DNA of 64,000 nucleotides from JAGNXB01 sp964471595 (lineage in GTDB: Bacteria; Bacteroidota; Bacteroidia; Chitinophagales; Saprospiraceae): NCBI GenBank assembly GCA_964471595.1, contig CAYYGN010000014.1, positions 5,918 through 69,917 on the forward strand, given 5' to 3'. The notes under the pieces are model-generated. The model searched no databases and was not told where the DNA came from. It saw nothing but the letters and a program-made list of their open reading frames with translations. A program made the position numbers and the translations under genes. Positions 34,295-42,766 of this stretch are shown piece after piece (positions within the stretch are counted from its first letter, which is position 1; the number at the start of each line of letters is the position of its first letter).

Positions 34295-35008
34295 TCAATC
34301 GCGCAGTTCCACCTTGTGATTGGGGGAAATCGCGACCACATCGCTGTCTTTTCTCAAACGTGCCAAGGCTTCCTGTGCCGGCAAGGTGGCAATATCCAGG
34401 TGCACCAGAAGCAGGCTCCCTTCCTGATTGAGCTGCCGGATCAGACGAAGGGCCAGGGTTTCATGCCTTTTTTGCAGGTTTGCCCAGACCGAGGGATCCC
34501 TGAGTTGCAGGATGTACTCGCCGGGAATGATGCCGGATTCGTCGTCGCCAGCCGGAGACGACAGCCAACCTTCCTGCCGGCACCGTTGGATCAGCATTTG
34601 CTCCAGATCATACAAGACCTGCGGCGCTCTGATATTCCACCGTATGGTCTTCCCGTTGTAGGTCAATGTGGTGGAAGGGATATCCGCCACCGGTTCGGCA
34701 TAGGATTCCTGCAAGGTATCCCATGGAGCCGCCCTGAAGGCGGGGATCAAGGCTTTCATGTCCCAACAACTGTATGAAGTATCGGCGACTGCCGTATAAA
34801 ATCTGGGGCGGAAAATGACCTGACCGTCCCGGAAGACTTCCAGGGTGAAAACCGGGCAAGTGCCAAAGCACGGACCTTTGGTCAGCGTGATCACAGATTC
34901 GGTATGGTAGGCTTCCCTGGATCCTGCGGTCTGTCGCGGGCTGCAAGCGGACAGGAAGATCATGCTCCATAGGACCAGGTGGTACATCAACAGGTGGTTT
35001 GCCTTCAT
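34295..35008 (-). CDS. DUF6438-type lipoprotein
   Basis: 237 residues. The signal peptide ends in the lipobox FLSAC (Cys22). The segment LTKGPCFGTCPVFTLEVFRDG matches the short domain DUF6438 (CFGTCP), found in many Bacteroidota lipoproteins without known function. The C-terminal 90 residues (EYILQLRDPS ... LALRLIRQLNQEGSLLLVHLD) are not recognised. A second ATG seven codons in is possible. Ends 4 bases from a bidirectional terminator. Confidence 0.78.
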   Translation of the reverse strand: MKANHLLMYHLVLWSMIFLSACSPRQTAGSREAYHTESVITLTKGPCFGTCPVFTLEVFRDGQVIFRPRFYTAVADTSYSCWDMKALIPAFRAAPWDTLQESYAEPVADIPSTTLTYNGKTIRWNIRAPQVLYDLEQMLIQRCRQEGWLSSPAGDDESGIIPGEYILQLRDPSVWANLQKRHETLALRLIRQLNQEGSLLLVHLDIATLPAQEALARLRKDSDVVAISPNHKVELRD

Positions 35009-35064
35009 GGAGAAAATCGTATTGCCAACCCTGCCCGCGGATCATGGCAGGCCCATTGGCATCA

Positions 35065-36042
35065 TCAGGAACCTGAAGATCCGATCATTTCCAGGATCTT
35101 CTCCAGTTTCGGTGCGAGAATGATTTCCACCCTCCGGTTTTTAGCCTTTCCTTCGGTAGTCTCGTTGGAGGCTACCGGGAGGTAATACCCTCTGCCCGCA
35201 GCGGTCATGGTAGCTGGAGTCACCCCCTCGCGGGTGAGTAATTTGACGACAGATGTGGCACGGCTGGCGCTCAGGTCCCAGTTGAGATCGGAACTCCCAT
35301 CCGTGTCGGTGTGTCCTTCGACCAGGATTTCGAGGTCGGACTGGGCCTTCAGGACGGTGGCGAGTTGCTGCAGTGCTTTGACGCCTTTGGGGTCGAGTTG
35401 GTCGCTGCCGGAAGGAAACAGAAGATTCTGGGAAAGGCTGACATATACGCGGCCATTCTTTTCAGTCACACTCAAATCGGCAGCGGAATAACCTTTCAAG
35501 GCCTGGATCAATCCCTGGCGCAACTGGGTCAGTGCCGATTCCCTGTCTTTGAGAATCCGGTTGAGCTCTTCGACTTTCTGCTCCTTGGCCTCCAGTTCCT
35601 TTTCAAGTTGTTCGAGGCGTTTACCACGTTCGTTCAAGGTCCTGGCCAGGCTGTCCTGTGCTACCATTCGCCTGTTGATCTCCGCTTCCTTGGCGAGTAC
35701 TTCCTCCACAAGGGATTGTTTTTCGCTGGCGGAAGCCGTCAGGAGGGCCTGATTCTGGGCGATCAGGGTGTTGAGCCGCAAAGCGAGATCGTCCCTTCCC
35801 TGTTGGAGGCTTTGGATGACGGCGTGCTGGTGTTCCAGTTCCTGTTTGGCAAATCCCAGTTCCTGGTTGAGCGATTTGAGGGAGACTTCCATCTCCTTTT
35901 TTTCGTCCCTCACTTTGAGCAAAGCTTCGTATTCCCTTTCCAAACGTGCTTTGCTGGCAGCCAGATCATCGTATTTGCGCGCGGTGACACAGGAGGATAT
36001 CAAACCCATACCCAGGAAGGCCGCAATGTACCAGGAATTCAT
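35065..36042 (-). CDS. OmpA-family protein with long coiled coil
   Basis: 325 residues. A signal peptide with a probable lipobox (LISSC, Cys about 18) is followed by a coiled coil of about 150 residues (VRDEKKEMEVSLKSLNQEL through LNRILKDRESALTQLRQ). The C-terminal OmpA peptidoglycan-binding domain carries FPSGSDQLDPKG, VEGHTDTDGSS, LSASRATSVV and KNRRVEI. This layout ties the outer membrane to the cell wall across the periplasm. A -7 element just upstream fixes the ATG at 36042; the open frame to 36171 is not used. Divergent from the FemAB-like gene. Confidence 0.9.
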   Translation of the reverse strand: MNSWYIAAFLGMGLISSCVTARKYDDLAASKARLEREYEALLKVRDEKKEMEVSLKSLNQELGFAKQELEHQHAVIQSLQQGRDDLALRLNTLIAQNQALLTASASEKQSLVEEVLAKEAEINRRMVAQDSLARTLNERGKRLEQLEKELEAKEQKVEELNRILKDRESALTQLRQGLIQALKGYSAADLSVTEKNGRVYVSLSQNLLFPSGSDQLDPKGVKALQQLATVLKAQSDLEILVEGHTDTDGSSDLNWDLSASRATSVVKLLTREGVTPATMTAAGRGYYLPVASNETTEGKAKNRRVEIILAPKLEKILEMIGSSGS

Positions 36043-36056
36043 GTCGCAGGTTTTGA

Positions 36057-36064
36057 CAAAGGTA
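36057..36064 (-). promoter_or_regulatory. -7 element (TACCTTTG) for the OmpA coiled-coil gene
   Basis: Perfect consensus on the minus strand, about 14 bases upstream of the ATG at 36042; predicted leader about 11 bases. Confidence 0.62.
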
Positions 36065-36133
36065 GAACGAATCTGCCATGCCCCATGGTACGGGTGATGA
36101 ACACAAACCGGGGTCTCCTGCGTTGTATCCTTC

Positions 36134-37378
36134 ATGACACCGGATCCCGCCTCGCTGACCACCGTCTCCAACCCTGAAGTTCTTGTTTTCGACGCCTTTG
36201 ATGATGCCCTCCCTTATTGGGACAGCCGGCGGCTCACCCGGGATATTTTTCTGCAGCCCGAATACCTGAAAACGGTGGAGGATTTCCCCCCCTCCGGTAT
36301 GACATTCCGGTATGCGGTCATTCGCGTGGACGGGGTCACCCGCGGTATTGTCTATTGCCAATTGCTCGCCTTCAACGGAGCGGACAGCATCCGATATCAT
36401 CGTCAATCCCCACAACCGCGGTGTTTCTTCCAAACCTTCGGCCAGTTCCTGAAAGGTCTTGTCGCCCGGAAAGTGAGCTTTCGCACCGTGGTCGCCGGGA
36501 ATCTGATGCTTACCGGCCATCACGGATATGTCATGGATGCCCCTCGGGGAAAAGAATCCCTTTGGCTGGAGTCGGCCCTCCAAGCGGTAAGAGATCGCGG
36601 AAAGGCAGAAAAAGACCATGCTTCCATCACGCTCATCAAGGACTTTGAAGAGGGAACCGGACCTGACCGGACCACGATGTCCCAAAAGCGGTACCATCCC
36701 TTCCGGATCCTGCCCAGCCTCATTTTAACCCTGTCGCAGGAATGGCGGACGATGGGGGATTATCTGAATGATCTGAGCAGTAAATACCGGGTCCGGGCCA
36801 ACAAGGCCCGCCAACTCTTTGAGGCCAAACTCCATCGCCGGGACTTCACGGAGGAAGAGGTACGAACCCATGCCGACGAACTGCACCGATTGTATCAGCG
36901 CGTGGTGGACGATTCGGGTTTCAACGTAATCCATCTACACCCGAAATACATCGCCGGGATGTCCGGCAAACTGGGGCCCCGGTTTTTATTGCGGAGCTAT
37001 TGGGCCGGTGATCAACTTGTCGGTTTCATCAGTGCCATTGTCAATACCAATGGCGAACTCGAGGCGCATTTCCTGGGCTATCGGGAGGAATGGAATCCGC
37101 CTTGCAAGTTATACCTCAACATGTTGCTGGATCTCGTAGAATTGGGTATCCGGCACCGGTGCCACCGGATCATTTTCGCCCGGACGGCAGATGAGATCAA
37201 ATCTTCCGTAGGCGCCGTACCTGTGGATCTGACCTGTTACATCCGGCATCGCAGTCCGTTCAGCAACCAGTTCATCCGCCCCATCCTCGATTACCTCACG
37301 CCTGAGGAGACTCCGGTGCTCCGCCACCCGTTCCGCCACGATCAACCGGAGGTGCAGCGGAAAATTCCGGTGGCATGA
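36134..37378 (+). CDS. FemAB/GNAT-like acyltransferase
   Basis: 414 residues. Two GNAT-related halves: an N-terminal part with FLQPEYLKTVEDF and RYAVIRVDGVTRGIVYCQLL, and a C-terminal part with YRVRANKARQLF, VVDDSGFNVIHLHPKYI, LVGFISAIVNTNGELEAHFLGY and KLYLNMLLDLVELGI. This resembles FemAB-like or acetyltransferase_6 proteins, which add amino acids to peptidoglycan or acyl groups to other substrates. Substrate unknown. Divergent from the OmpA gene and not obviously in an operon. Confidence 0.65.
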   Translation: MTPDPASLTTVSNPEVLVFDAFDDALPYWDSRRLTRDIFLQPEYLKTVEDFPPSGMTFRYAVIRVDGVTRGIVYCQLLAFNGADSIRYHRQSPQPRCFFQTFGQFLKGLVARKVSFRTVVAGNLMLTGHHGYVMDAPRGKESLWLESALQAVRDRGKAEKDHASITLIKDFEEGTGPDRTTMSQKRYHPFRILPSLILTLSQEWRTMGDYLNDLSSKYRVRANKARQLFEAKLHRRDFTEEEVRTHADELHRLYQRVVDDSGFNVIHLHPKYIAGMSGKLGPRFLLRSYWAGDQLVGFISAIVNTNGELEAHFLGYREEWNPPCKLYLNMLLDLVELGIRHRCHRIIFARTADEIKSSVGAVPVDLTCYIRHRSPFSNQFIRPILDYLTPEETPVLRHPFRHDQPEVQRKIPVA

Positions 37379-37386
37379 CAGGTCGT

Positions 37387-37803
37387 TTAGTGGGGTGTTG
37401 TTGAATCGCCCCCCATTCCGGGCGTCTCCAGCCAAAGGTGGGCAGATTCCGTCCAACCGTTCCCTTCGCTGACCGGCTGATACCCCTGTATGCGGTGGGC
37501 GGTATGCAGCCAGGAGGCAAAATAGACCGATGGCAATTCTTCCATAGGCAGAGAGGATGTAGCGACACGATCTCTCTCTGAAATAGGGCGAATGAACAAG
37601 GTGCCGGCGACCATCAGCAAAAAGGCCAGCGACGCTGCCAGGGCAGGCCAGTGCATCCTTTGGCGCTTCCGGCTGGTACGGTCAAGCATTTGCTCCAGCC
37701 TGGACAGGGAATCCGGATGCGGCATTACTTCCAGCTGTTCGGCAGTACGCAATAATTGCGCTTCACCCGGTAACAGGTTGTGTTCAGGACGGATCGGTTT
37801 CAT
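37387..37803 (-). CDS. Putative anti-sigma factor (single-pass membrane protein)
   Basis: 138 residues. The N-terminal 50 residues are hydrophilic and cytoplasmic, followed by one membrane helix (about 53-72: PALAASLAFLLMVAGTLFI) and a periplasmic tail. The start overlaps the end of the ECF sigma-factor gene by 20 bases, a typical coupling of sigma and anti-sigma factors. I see no HxxxCxxC zinc motif, so it is not a ZAS-type anti-sigma; the role is inferred from position and topology. Confidence 0.6.
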   Translation of the reverse strand: MKPIRPEHNLLPGEAQLLRTAEQLEVMPHPDSLSRLEQMLDRTSRKRQRMHWPALAASLAFLLMVAGTLFIRPISERDRVATSSLPMEELPSVYFASWLHTAHRIQGYQPVSEGNGWTESAHLWLETPGMGGDSTTPH

Positions 37804-38383
37804 TTTCAGACGAATTGAGGGGATGCCCCAGCCAACGCGCCAGTTTTCTGCGGGCCATGAGCAATTGGGACTTGGAAGTATGGAGGCTTATGCCGAGCAT
37901 TTCTCCGATTTCTTTGTGGGTATATCCATCCAGCACATACAGGTTGAAAACCGTACGATAACCTTCCGGCAGACGGGCGATCAGATGGAGGAGGTCGCTC
38001 ATCTCCGGGTTTTGGGAAGTCAAGTCCTTTGCCGGCACAGCCACTTCGATCTCTTCCCATGATGCCGACAATGGCGGTTTTTGCCGGAGTATCATCAGAC
38101 ATTCATTGACGGCAATTCTCTTCAGCCAGGGACGCACTGCCCTGGGATCCCGCAGAGAACGGATACGGGTCAAGGCGCTGAACATGCTGCGGATCATGGC
38201 GTCTTCGGCTTCATCGCGGTCTGACAGGTAGCGCATGCATATACCCAGGACCCAACCCGCATGCCGGGTATAAAACTGCCGCTGCGCCCTCCGGTCGTCC
38301 AGCCGGCAGCCATCGATTTCGTCTTTTTCATCCAATGGCCGTCCTGTATTGACGAGATGCAAGTTAGCCCGAAAAGGATGCAT
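37784..38383 (-). CDS. ECF-type RNA polymerase sigma factor
   Basis: 199 residues. Region 2 spans FYTRHAGWVLGICMRYLSDRDEAEDAM and ends in RPWLKRIAVNECLM; region 4 (LPEGYRTVFNLYVLDGYTHKEIGEML, then the recognition helix SLHTSKSQLLMARRKL) is a clear helix-turn-helix. The frame stays open to 39082 antisense to lysA, but the ATG at 38383 gives a normal-sized protein and leaves 54 bases to lysA. The first 30 residues are atypical, so the true start may be a little downstream. Paired with the probable anti-sigma; targets unknown. Confidence 0.85.
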   Translation of the reverse strand: MHPFRANLHLVNTGRPLDEKDEIDGCRLDDRRAQRQFYTRHAGWVLGICMRYLSDRDEAEDAMIRSMFSALTRIRSLRDPRAVRPWLKRIAVNECLMILRQKPPLSASWEEIEVAVPAKDLTSQNPEMSDLLHLIARLPEGYRTVFNLYVLDGYTHKEIGEMLGISLHTSKSQLLMARRKLARWLGHPLNSSENETDPS

Positions 38384-38403
38384 GCCCCCTCTTTGAAAAG
38401 CCT

Positions 38404-38411
38404 TACCTTTG
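38404..38411 (+). promoter_or_regulatory. -7 element (TACCTTTG) for lysA
   Basis: Perfect consensus; transcript predicted from near 38415, with a leader of about 23 bases to the ATG at 38438. Confidence 0.6.
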
Positions 38412-38437
38412 GCGACTTTTGCCAAGGGATCGAAATC

Positions 38438-39697
38438 ATGTACCTCGAAGAAGGCCAATATTGTTTTACCGGAGGATTGCCCGTGCTGGACATCGTCCGC
38501 CGGCATGACACACCGCTTTATGTCTATGAAGGAGACATCATGGAGCGGCAGTACCGCCTCATGACCGCATCCCTCCAGGTGCCCTCCAGTCGCATATTTT
38601 ATGCCTGTAAGGCCAATACCAACCTCCATGTCCTGAGGCTGTTCCGGTCGCTGGGCGCCGGTCTGGATTGTGTTTCCATCCAGGAGGTGGACCTCGGCCT
38701 GTTGGCGGGTTTTGCCCCGGGGGATATTCTCTTCACGCCCAATTGCGTGTCGCTTGAAGAGTATGAAATGGCGAGGGAAAGAGGTGTGCTGATCAATGTG
38801 GACAACATTTCCATTCTGGAGCAATACGGACATCGCCATCCCGGCGCTTCGGTCTGCATCCGTATCAATCCCCATATCATGGCCGGCGGCAACAGCAAAA
38901 TTTCGACCGGTCATATCGACTCCAAGTTCGGCATATCCATCCATCAGTTGCCACACGTCCTGAAGGTGGTGGAGGCCACAGGGTTGCATGTCGCCGGATT
39001 GCACATGCACACCGGATCGGACATTCTCGACGTGGAAGTTTTTCTCAATGCCTGCGAGATATTGTTCGGCATCGCTGATCATTTCCCCGATCTGGATTAT
39101 ATCGATTTCGGCAGCGGATTCAAGGTCCCTTACCGGAATGACGATATCGCGACCGACATTATGGAATTCGGAGAGCGCATCAGTATCCGCTTCAACGAAT
39201 ATTGCCGCCAGCGAGGGAGGGAAATGACCCTCATGTTCGAACCGGGCAAATTTCTCGTCAGCGAAGCCGGTGTGTTTCTGGCAAGGACCAACGTGATCAA
39301 AACAACGGTATCCACCGTTTTTGCCGGTCTAGACACCGGACTCAACCACCTGATCCGCCCCATGTTGTACAACGCCTGGCACACGGTGGAAAACGTATCC
39401 AATCCGCAAGGGCGCCCCAGAATTTATACCCTGGTGGGCTACATCTGCGAGACGGATACCTTTGGCGTCAACCGCCGGTTGCCCGAAGTCCATGAAGGTG
39501 ACATTCTGGCCTTTCGCAATGCCGGAGCCTACGGCTTCAGCATGGCTTCCAACTACAATTCCCGGTACCGTCCTGCCGAGGTCCTGATATGGCAAGGCCG
39601 CGATTACCTGATTCGCCGCCGGGAGCAGATGCAGGACCTGACCGCGCTGCAAGACACAGGGGTCCGAATCCCTTTTGACGAGCCGGAGAAGAAATGA
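38438..39697 (+). CDS. lysA: Diaminopimelate decarboxylase
   Basis: 419 residues. PLP enzyme making lysine from meso-diaminopimelate. The PLP lysine lies in YACKANTN; HMHTGSDI, GSGFKVPY and EPGKFLV are the usual phosphate and substrate sites, and the ICETDTFG block supplies the active-site cysteine of the partner subunit. Fold-III decarboxylases for arginine or carboxynorspermidine are related, but the ETD and EPGK contexts favour LysA. Start fixed by the upstream promoter. Confidence 0.9.
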   Translation: MYLEEGQYCFTGGLPVLDIVRRHDTPLYVYEGDIMERQYRLMTASLQVPSSRIFYACKANTNLHVLRLFRSLGAGLDCVSIQEVDLGLLAGFAPGDILFTPNCVSLEEYEMARERGVLINVDNISILEQYGHRHPGASVCIRINPHIMAGGNSKISTGHIDSKFGISIHQLPHVLKVVEATGLHVAGLHMHTGSDILDVEVFLNACEILFGIADHFPDLDYIDFGSGFKVPYRNDDIATDIMEFGERISIRFNEYCRQRGREMTLMFEPGKFLVSEAGVFLARTNVIKTTVSTVFAGLDTGLNHLIRPMLYNAWHTVENVSNPQGRPRIYTLVGYICETDTFGVNRRLPEVHEGDILAFRNAGAYGFSMASNYNSRYRPAEVLIWQGRDYLIRRREQMQDLTALQDTGVRIPFDEPEKK

Positions 39698-39778
39698 TCC
39701 GGCGTTGATGCCATACATGACCAAAAAAAGGCATATTTGGCACAATAGATGACCTATTCCTGAAACAACGAAGCGCCC

Positions 39779-42502
39779 ATGGAATCTCATTATCATCCCG
39801 CACGGGTCGAACAGAAGTGGTATCCCTATTGGATGGAGAAAGGGTACTTCCGTTCCCTTCCTGACGACAGGGAGCCCTACACGATCGTCATGCCGCCTCC
39901 CAATGTGACAGGGGTATTGCACATGGGGCACATGCTCAACAATACGGTCCAGGACATCCTCATCCGCAGAGCCCGTCTTCAGGGGAAAAATGCCTGTTGG
40001 GTACCGGGTACCGACCATGCGTCCATTGCCACCGAAGCCAAGGTGGTCCAGATGCTGCGCGAGAAAGGCATTCGGAAAAGTGATATTTCCCGGGAGGCAT
40101 TTCTGGGTTACGCCTTTGAATGGAAGGAAAAATACGGAGGCATTATCCTGGACCAGCTCAAAAGGTTGGGCGCTTCAGCCGACTGGGAACGCACGCGCTT
40201 CACCATGGAACCGGCGCTCAGCGAAGCCGTCATACAGGTGTTTGTCGATCTGTATCGAAAGGGCCGCCTGTATCGGGCCCTCCGCATGACCAATTGGGAC
40301 CCTCAGGCCCTTACCGTCCTTTCCAATGAAGAAGTGATCTACAGCGAAGAAAAAGACACGCTGTACTTTCTGCATTACCGGGCCGTCCATGATCCGGCAG
40401 ACGGTCTCACCATAGCCACCGTACGTCCTGAAACCATACTGGGTGACACGGCGGTGGCCGTCCACCCCGACGACGATCGGTATCGCCACCTGGTAGGCAA
40501 ACAGGTGTTGGTCCCTTTGATCAACAGAGCAATCCCGGTGATCGCCGACGCCTATGTGGATCGGGAATTCGGCACCGGCGCCCTGAAAGTGACACCGGCC
40601 CACGATCCCAATGATTACGAGATCGGCCAGCGACACGGACTGGAAACCATCGACATCCTGACGCCGGACGGGAAACTCCATGAAAAGGCGGGAATGTTGA
40701 TCGGCGAAGACCGGTTTGCGGCACGCAAAAAGATCCTTCCCCTGCTTCAGGATGGAGGACACCTGATCCGTACGGAAGATTATATTCACAAGGTTGGACG
40801 CTCCGAGCGCACCCAGGCCATCGTCGAGCCGCGGCTGACGCTACAGTGGTTTCTGGACATGCGGGATTTTGCCCGGACGGCCATGGATGCGGTGACCAAA
40901 GGGGAGGTACACTTCCACCCTCCGCATTTCGAGAACATGTACCGGAGCTGGCTGCAACCCGAACAAACACGCGATTGGTGCATCAGTCGCCAGCTTTGGT
41001 GGGGACAGCGCATCCCCGCCTGGTATCTCGAACAACCCTCCGGAGAACCCCTGGTTTTTGTGGCCCATTCCGCTGAGGAAGCCCTGGAAGAGGCTCGCCA
41101 AAAAACCGGCGATCCTTCACTCCCGGCCGATGCCCTTCGCCAGGATGAGGATGTGGTGGATACCTGGTTTTCGTCCTGGCTGTGGCCCATCAGTGTATTC
41201 GACGGATTCAGGGACAGCAGGGAGCTGGCCTACTACTACCCCACCCAAACGCTTGTCACCGGTTGGGATATCATCTTTTTTTGGGTGGCGCGCATGATCA
41301 TGGCGGGATATGAATGGACACCCGACATGCTGCCCGGTCATCCCAAAGGCAACATGCCGTTTCACGATGTGTATTTCACGGGGATGGTCAGGGATAAGCT
41401 CCGGCGAAAAATGAGCAAATCGCTTGGCAACAGTCCCGATGCTTTGGTTTTGCTCGACAAATACGGGGCTGACGGTGTGCGGTTTGGCATGTTGTCGGCC
41501 GCGGCGGCAGGTAATGACATCGTCTTTGACGCGCCATTCGAAGGCAAATCGGGCCGCATCGTCAACGAAAGTCAACTGTGCGACCAGGGGCTGAGATTTT
41601 GCAACAAATTATGGAATGCGCTGCGCCTGATCAGGCAATGGGGAGTCGTTGACCAACCGGATTCGGGGGAATCGGCCGCCATCAACCGCCTTGCGGTAAC
41701 CTGGATGCATGAAAAATTGGTCGCGCTCCGTCTGGAGCAGGAATCGGCCCTGCAGCAATTCCGCCTTTCCGAGGCCCTCAAGGATTTGTACCGCTTTATC
41801 TGGGATGACTTCTGCAGTTGGTACCTGGAACTCATCAAACCCGCTTACGGAAGTCCCATAGATCGAAGCACCCTGGAAGAGACCATTGACTTTTTCAGTG
41901 AACTGATGACTTTCCTTCATCCTTTCATGCCCTTTGTTACCGAAGAAATATGGCATCTGCTGCGCCCCCGGCGGGAAGGCGAAGACTGTATCATAACGCC
42001 ATTGCCTGATCGTCATCCTCAGGCACCCGGTTTGATCGCGGACATGGCCCTCCTTAATGAAATGGTCAGCCGCATCCGGGAGTTTCGTGCCGAAAAGCAA
42101 CTTTCGCCCAAGGAGCCCTTGTCGATTTTCTGGGAAGCCAGTCCAAAGTCGGATGCCCTTTTGCTCGGTGAGGGAAGCCGCGCCCTGATTGCCAAAATGG
42201 CTCATTTGGACCATCTCGAACGTGTGATGGATGAGCCGGACGGGTGTGTTCCCGTCATGGCCGGCACGGAAAAGCTGTTTATCCGTTTTGAGGCCGCCAT
42301 GGATGTCGAGGCGGAAAAGGAAAAATTGCGCCAGGAAATGGCCTATTACGAGGGTTTCATTCAAAGTGTCCGTCAAAAGCTGACCAACGAGCGTTTTGTA
42401 GCCGGTGCTCCTGCGGCCGTCGTGGAAAAAGAGCGGCAGAAACTGGCGGATGGCGAAACCAAATTGCGTGCTTTGGAGGAAAGTCTGCAAAGGCTGGGGT
42501 AA
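39779..42502 (+). CDS. valS: Valine--tRNA ligase
   Basis: 907 residues, full length. Class I synthetase: the HIGH-type motif HMGH in PPNVTGVLHMGHML (about 44-52), the valine editing domain with TVRPETILGDTAVAV and the GTGALKVTPAHDPNDY motif, WWGQRIPAWY, the FFWVARMI helix and KMSKS in RRKMSKSLGNSPDAL. The C-terminal 65 residues form the coiled-coil arm typical of ValS. A near-consensus -7 element (CATATTTG, 39732) precedes it. Confidence 0.97.
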   Translation: MESHYHPARVEQKWYPYWMEKGYFRSLPDDREPYTIVMPPPNVTGVLHMGHMLNNTVQDILIRRARLQGKNACWVPGTDHASIATEAKVVQMLREKGIRKSDISREAFLGYAFEWKEKYGGIILDQLKRLGASADWERTRFTMEPALSEAVIQVFVDLYRKGRLYRALRMTNWDPQALTVLSNEEVIYSEEKDTLYFLHYRAVHDPADGLTIATVRPETILGDTAVAVHPDDDRYRHLVGKQVLVPLINRAIPVIADAYVDREFGTGALKVTPAHDPNDYEIGQRHGLETIDILTPDGKLHEKAGMLIGEDRFAARKKILPLLQDGGHLIRTEDYIHKVGRSERTQAIVEPRLTLQWFLDMRDFARTAMDAVTKGEVHFHPPHFENMYRSWLQPEQTRDWCISRQLWWGQRIPAWYLEQPSGEPLVFVAHSAEEALEEARQKTGDPSLPADALRQDEDVVDTWFSSWLWPISVFDGFRDSRELAYYYPTQTLVTGWDIIFFWVARMIMAGYEWTPDMLPGHPKGNMPFHDVYFTGMVRDKLRRKMSKSLGNSPDALVLLDKYGADGVRFGMLSAAAAGNDIVFDAPFEGKSGRIVNESQLCDQGLRFCNKLWNALRLIRQWGVVDQPDSGESAAINRLAVTWMHEKLVALRLEQESALQQFRLSEALKDLYRFIWDDFCSWYLELIKPAYGSPIDRSTLEETIDFFSELMTFLHPFMPFVTEEIWHLLRPRREGEDCIITPLPDRHPQAPGLIADMALLNEMVSRIREFRAEKQLSPKEPLSIFWEASPKSDALLLGEGSRALIAKMAHLDHLERVMDEPDGCVPVMAGTEKLFIRFEAAMDVEAEKEKLRQEMAYYEGFIQSVRQKLTNERFVAGAPAAVVEKERQKLADGETKLRALEESLQRLG

Positions 42503-42725
42503 TCCTGGCTGAACTGCTTTTTACCGTTGAGGATTAGCCGAAGGGTGCTTCATGAACCCCTGCCAGGTGGCGCCAACACTGGCTGACGGAAAAAACTGTA
42601 AGGCCGATGGACTGAGCATTCTGCCATTGCCTTCTTTTGCCGGTTACTGGCTCCCGGATGGCTGGTCGGACCATGAAAGACGCCGGTATTTTCCATGGTA
42701 CCGGACGTAAGCCCGGATAATGGGT
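42503..42725. other. Intergenic region upstream of the 2269-residue giant
   Basis: No gene or obvious terminator was seen between valS and the next promoter element. Confidence 0.4.
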
Positions 42726-42733
42726 TATATTTG
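42726..42733 (+). promoter_or_regulatory. -7 element (TATATTTG) for the 2269-residue giant gene
   Basis: Perfect TAnnTTTG match; predicted leader about 30 bases to the ATG at 42767. Confidence 0.55.
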
Positions 42734-42766
42734 GTGGACATCATCCCGCCTTTTCGGGCGAAGTCC

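Noticed and set aside
38384..39082. Longer version of the ECF sigma factor
   Set aside because: The extension would be antisense to lysA and has no sigma-factor sequence; the start at 38383 gives normal length.
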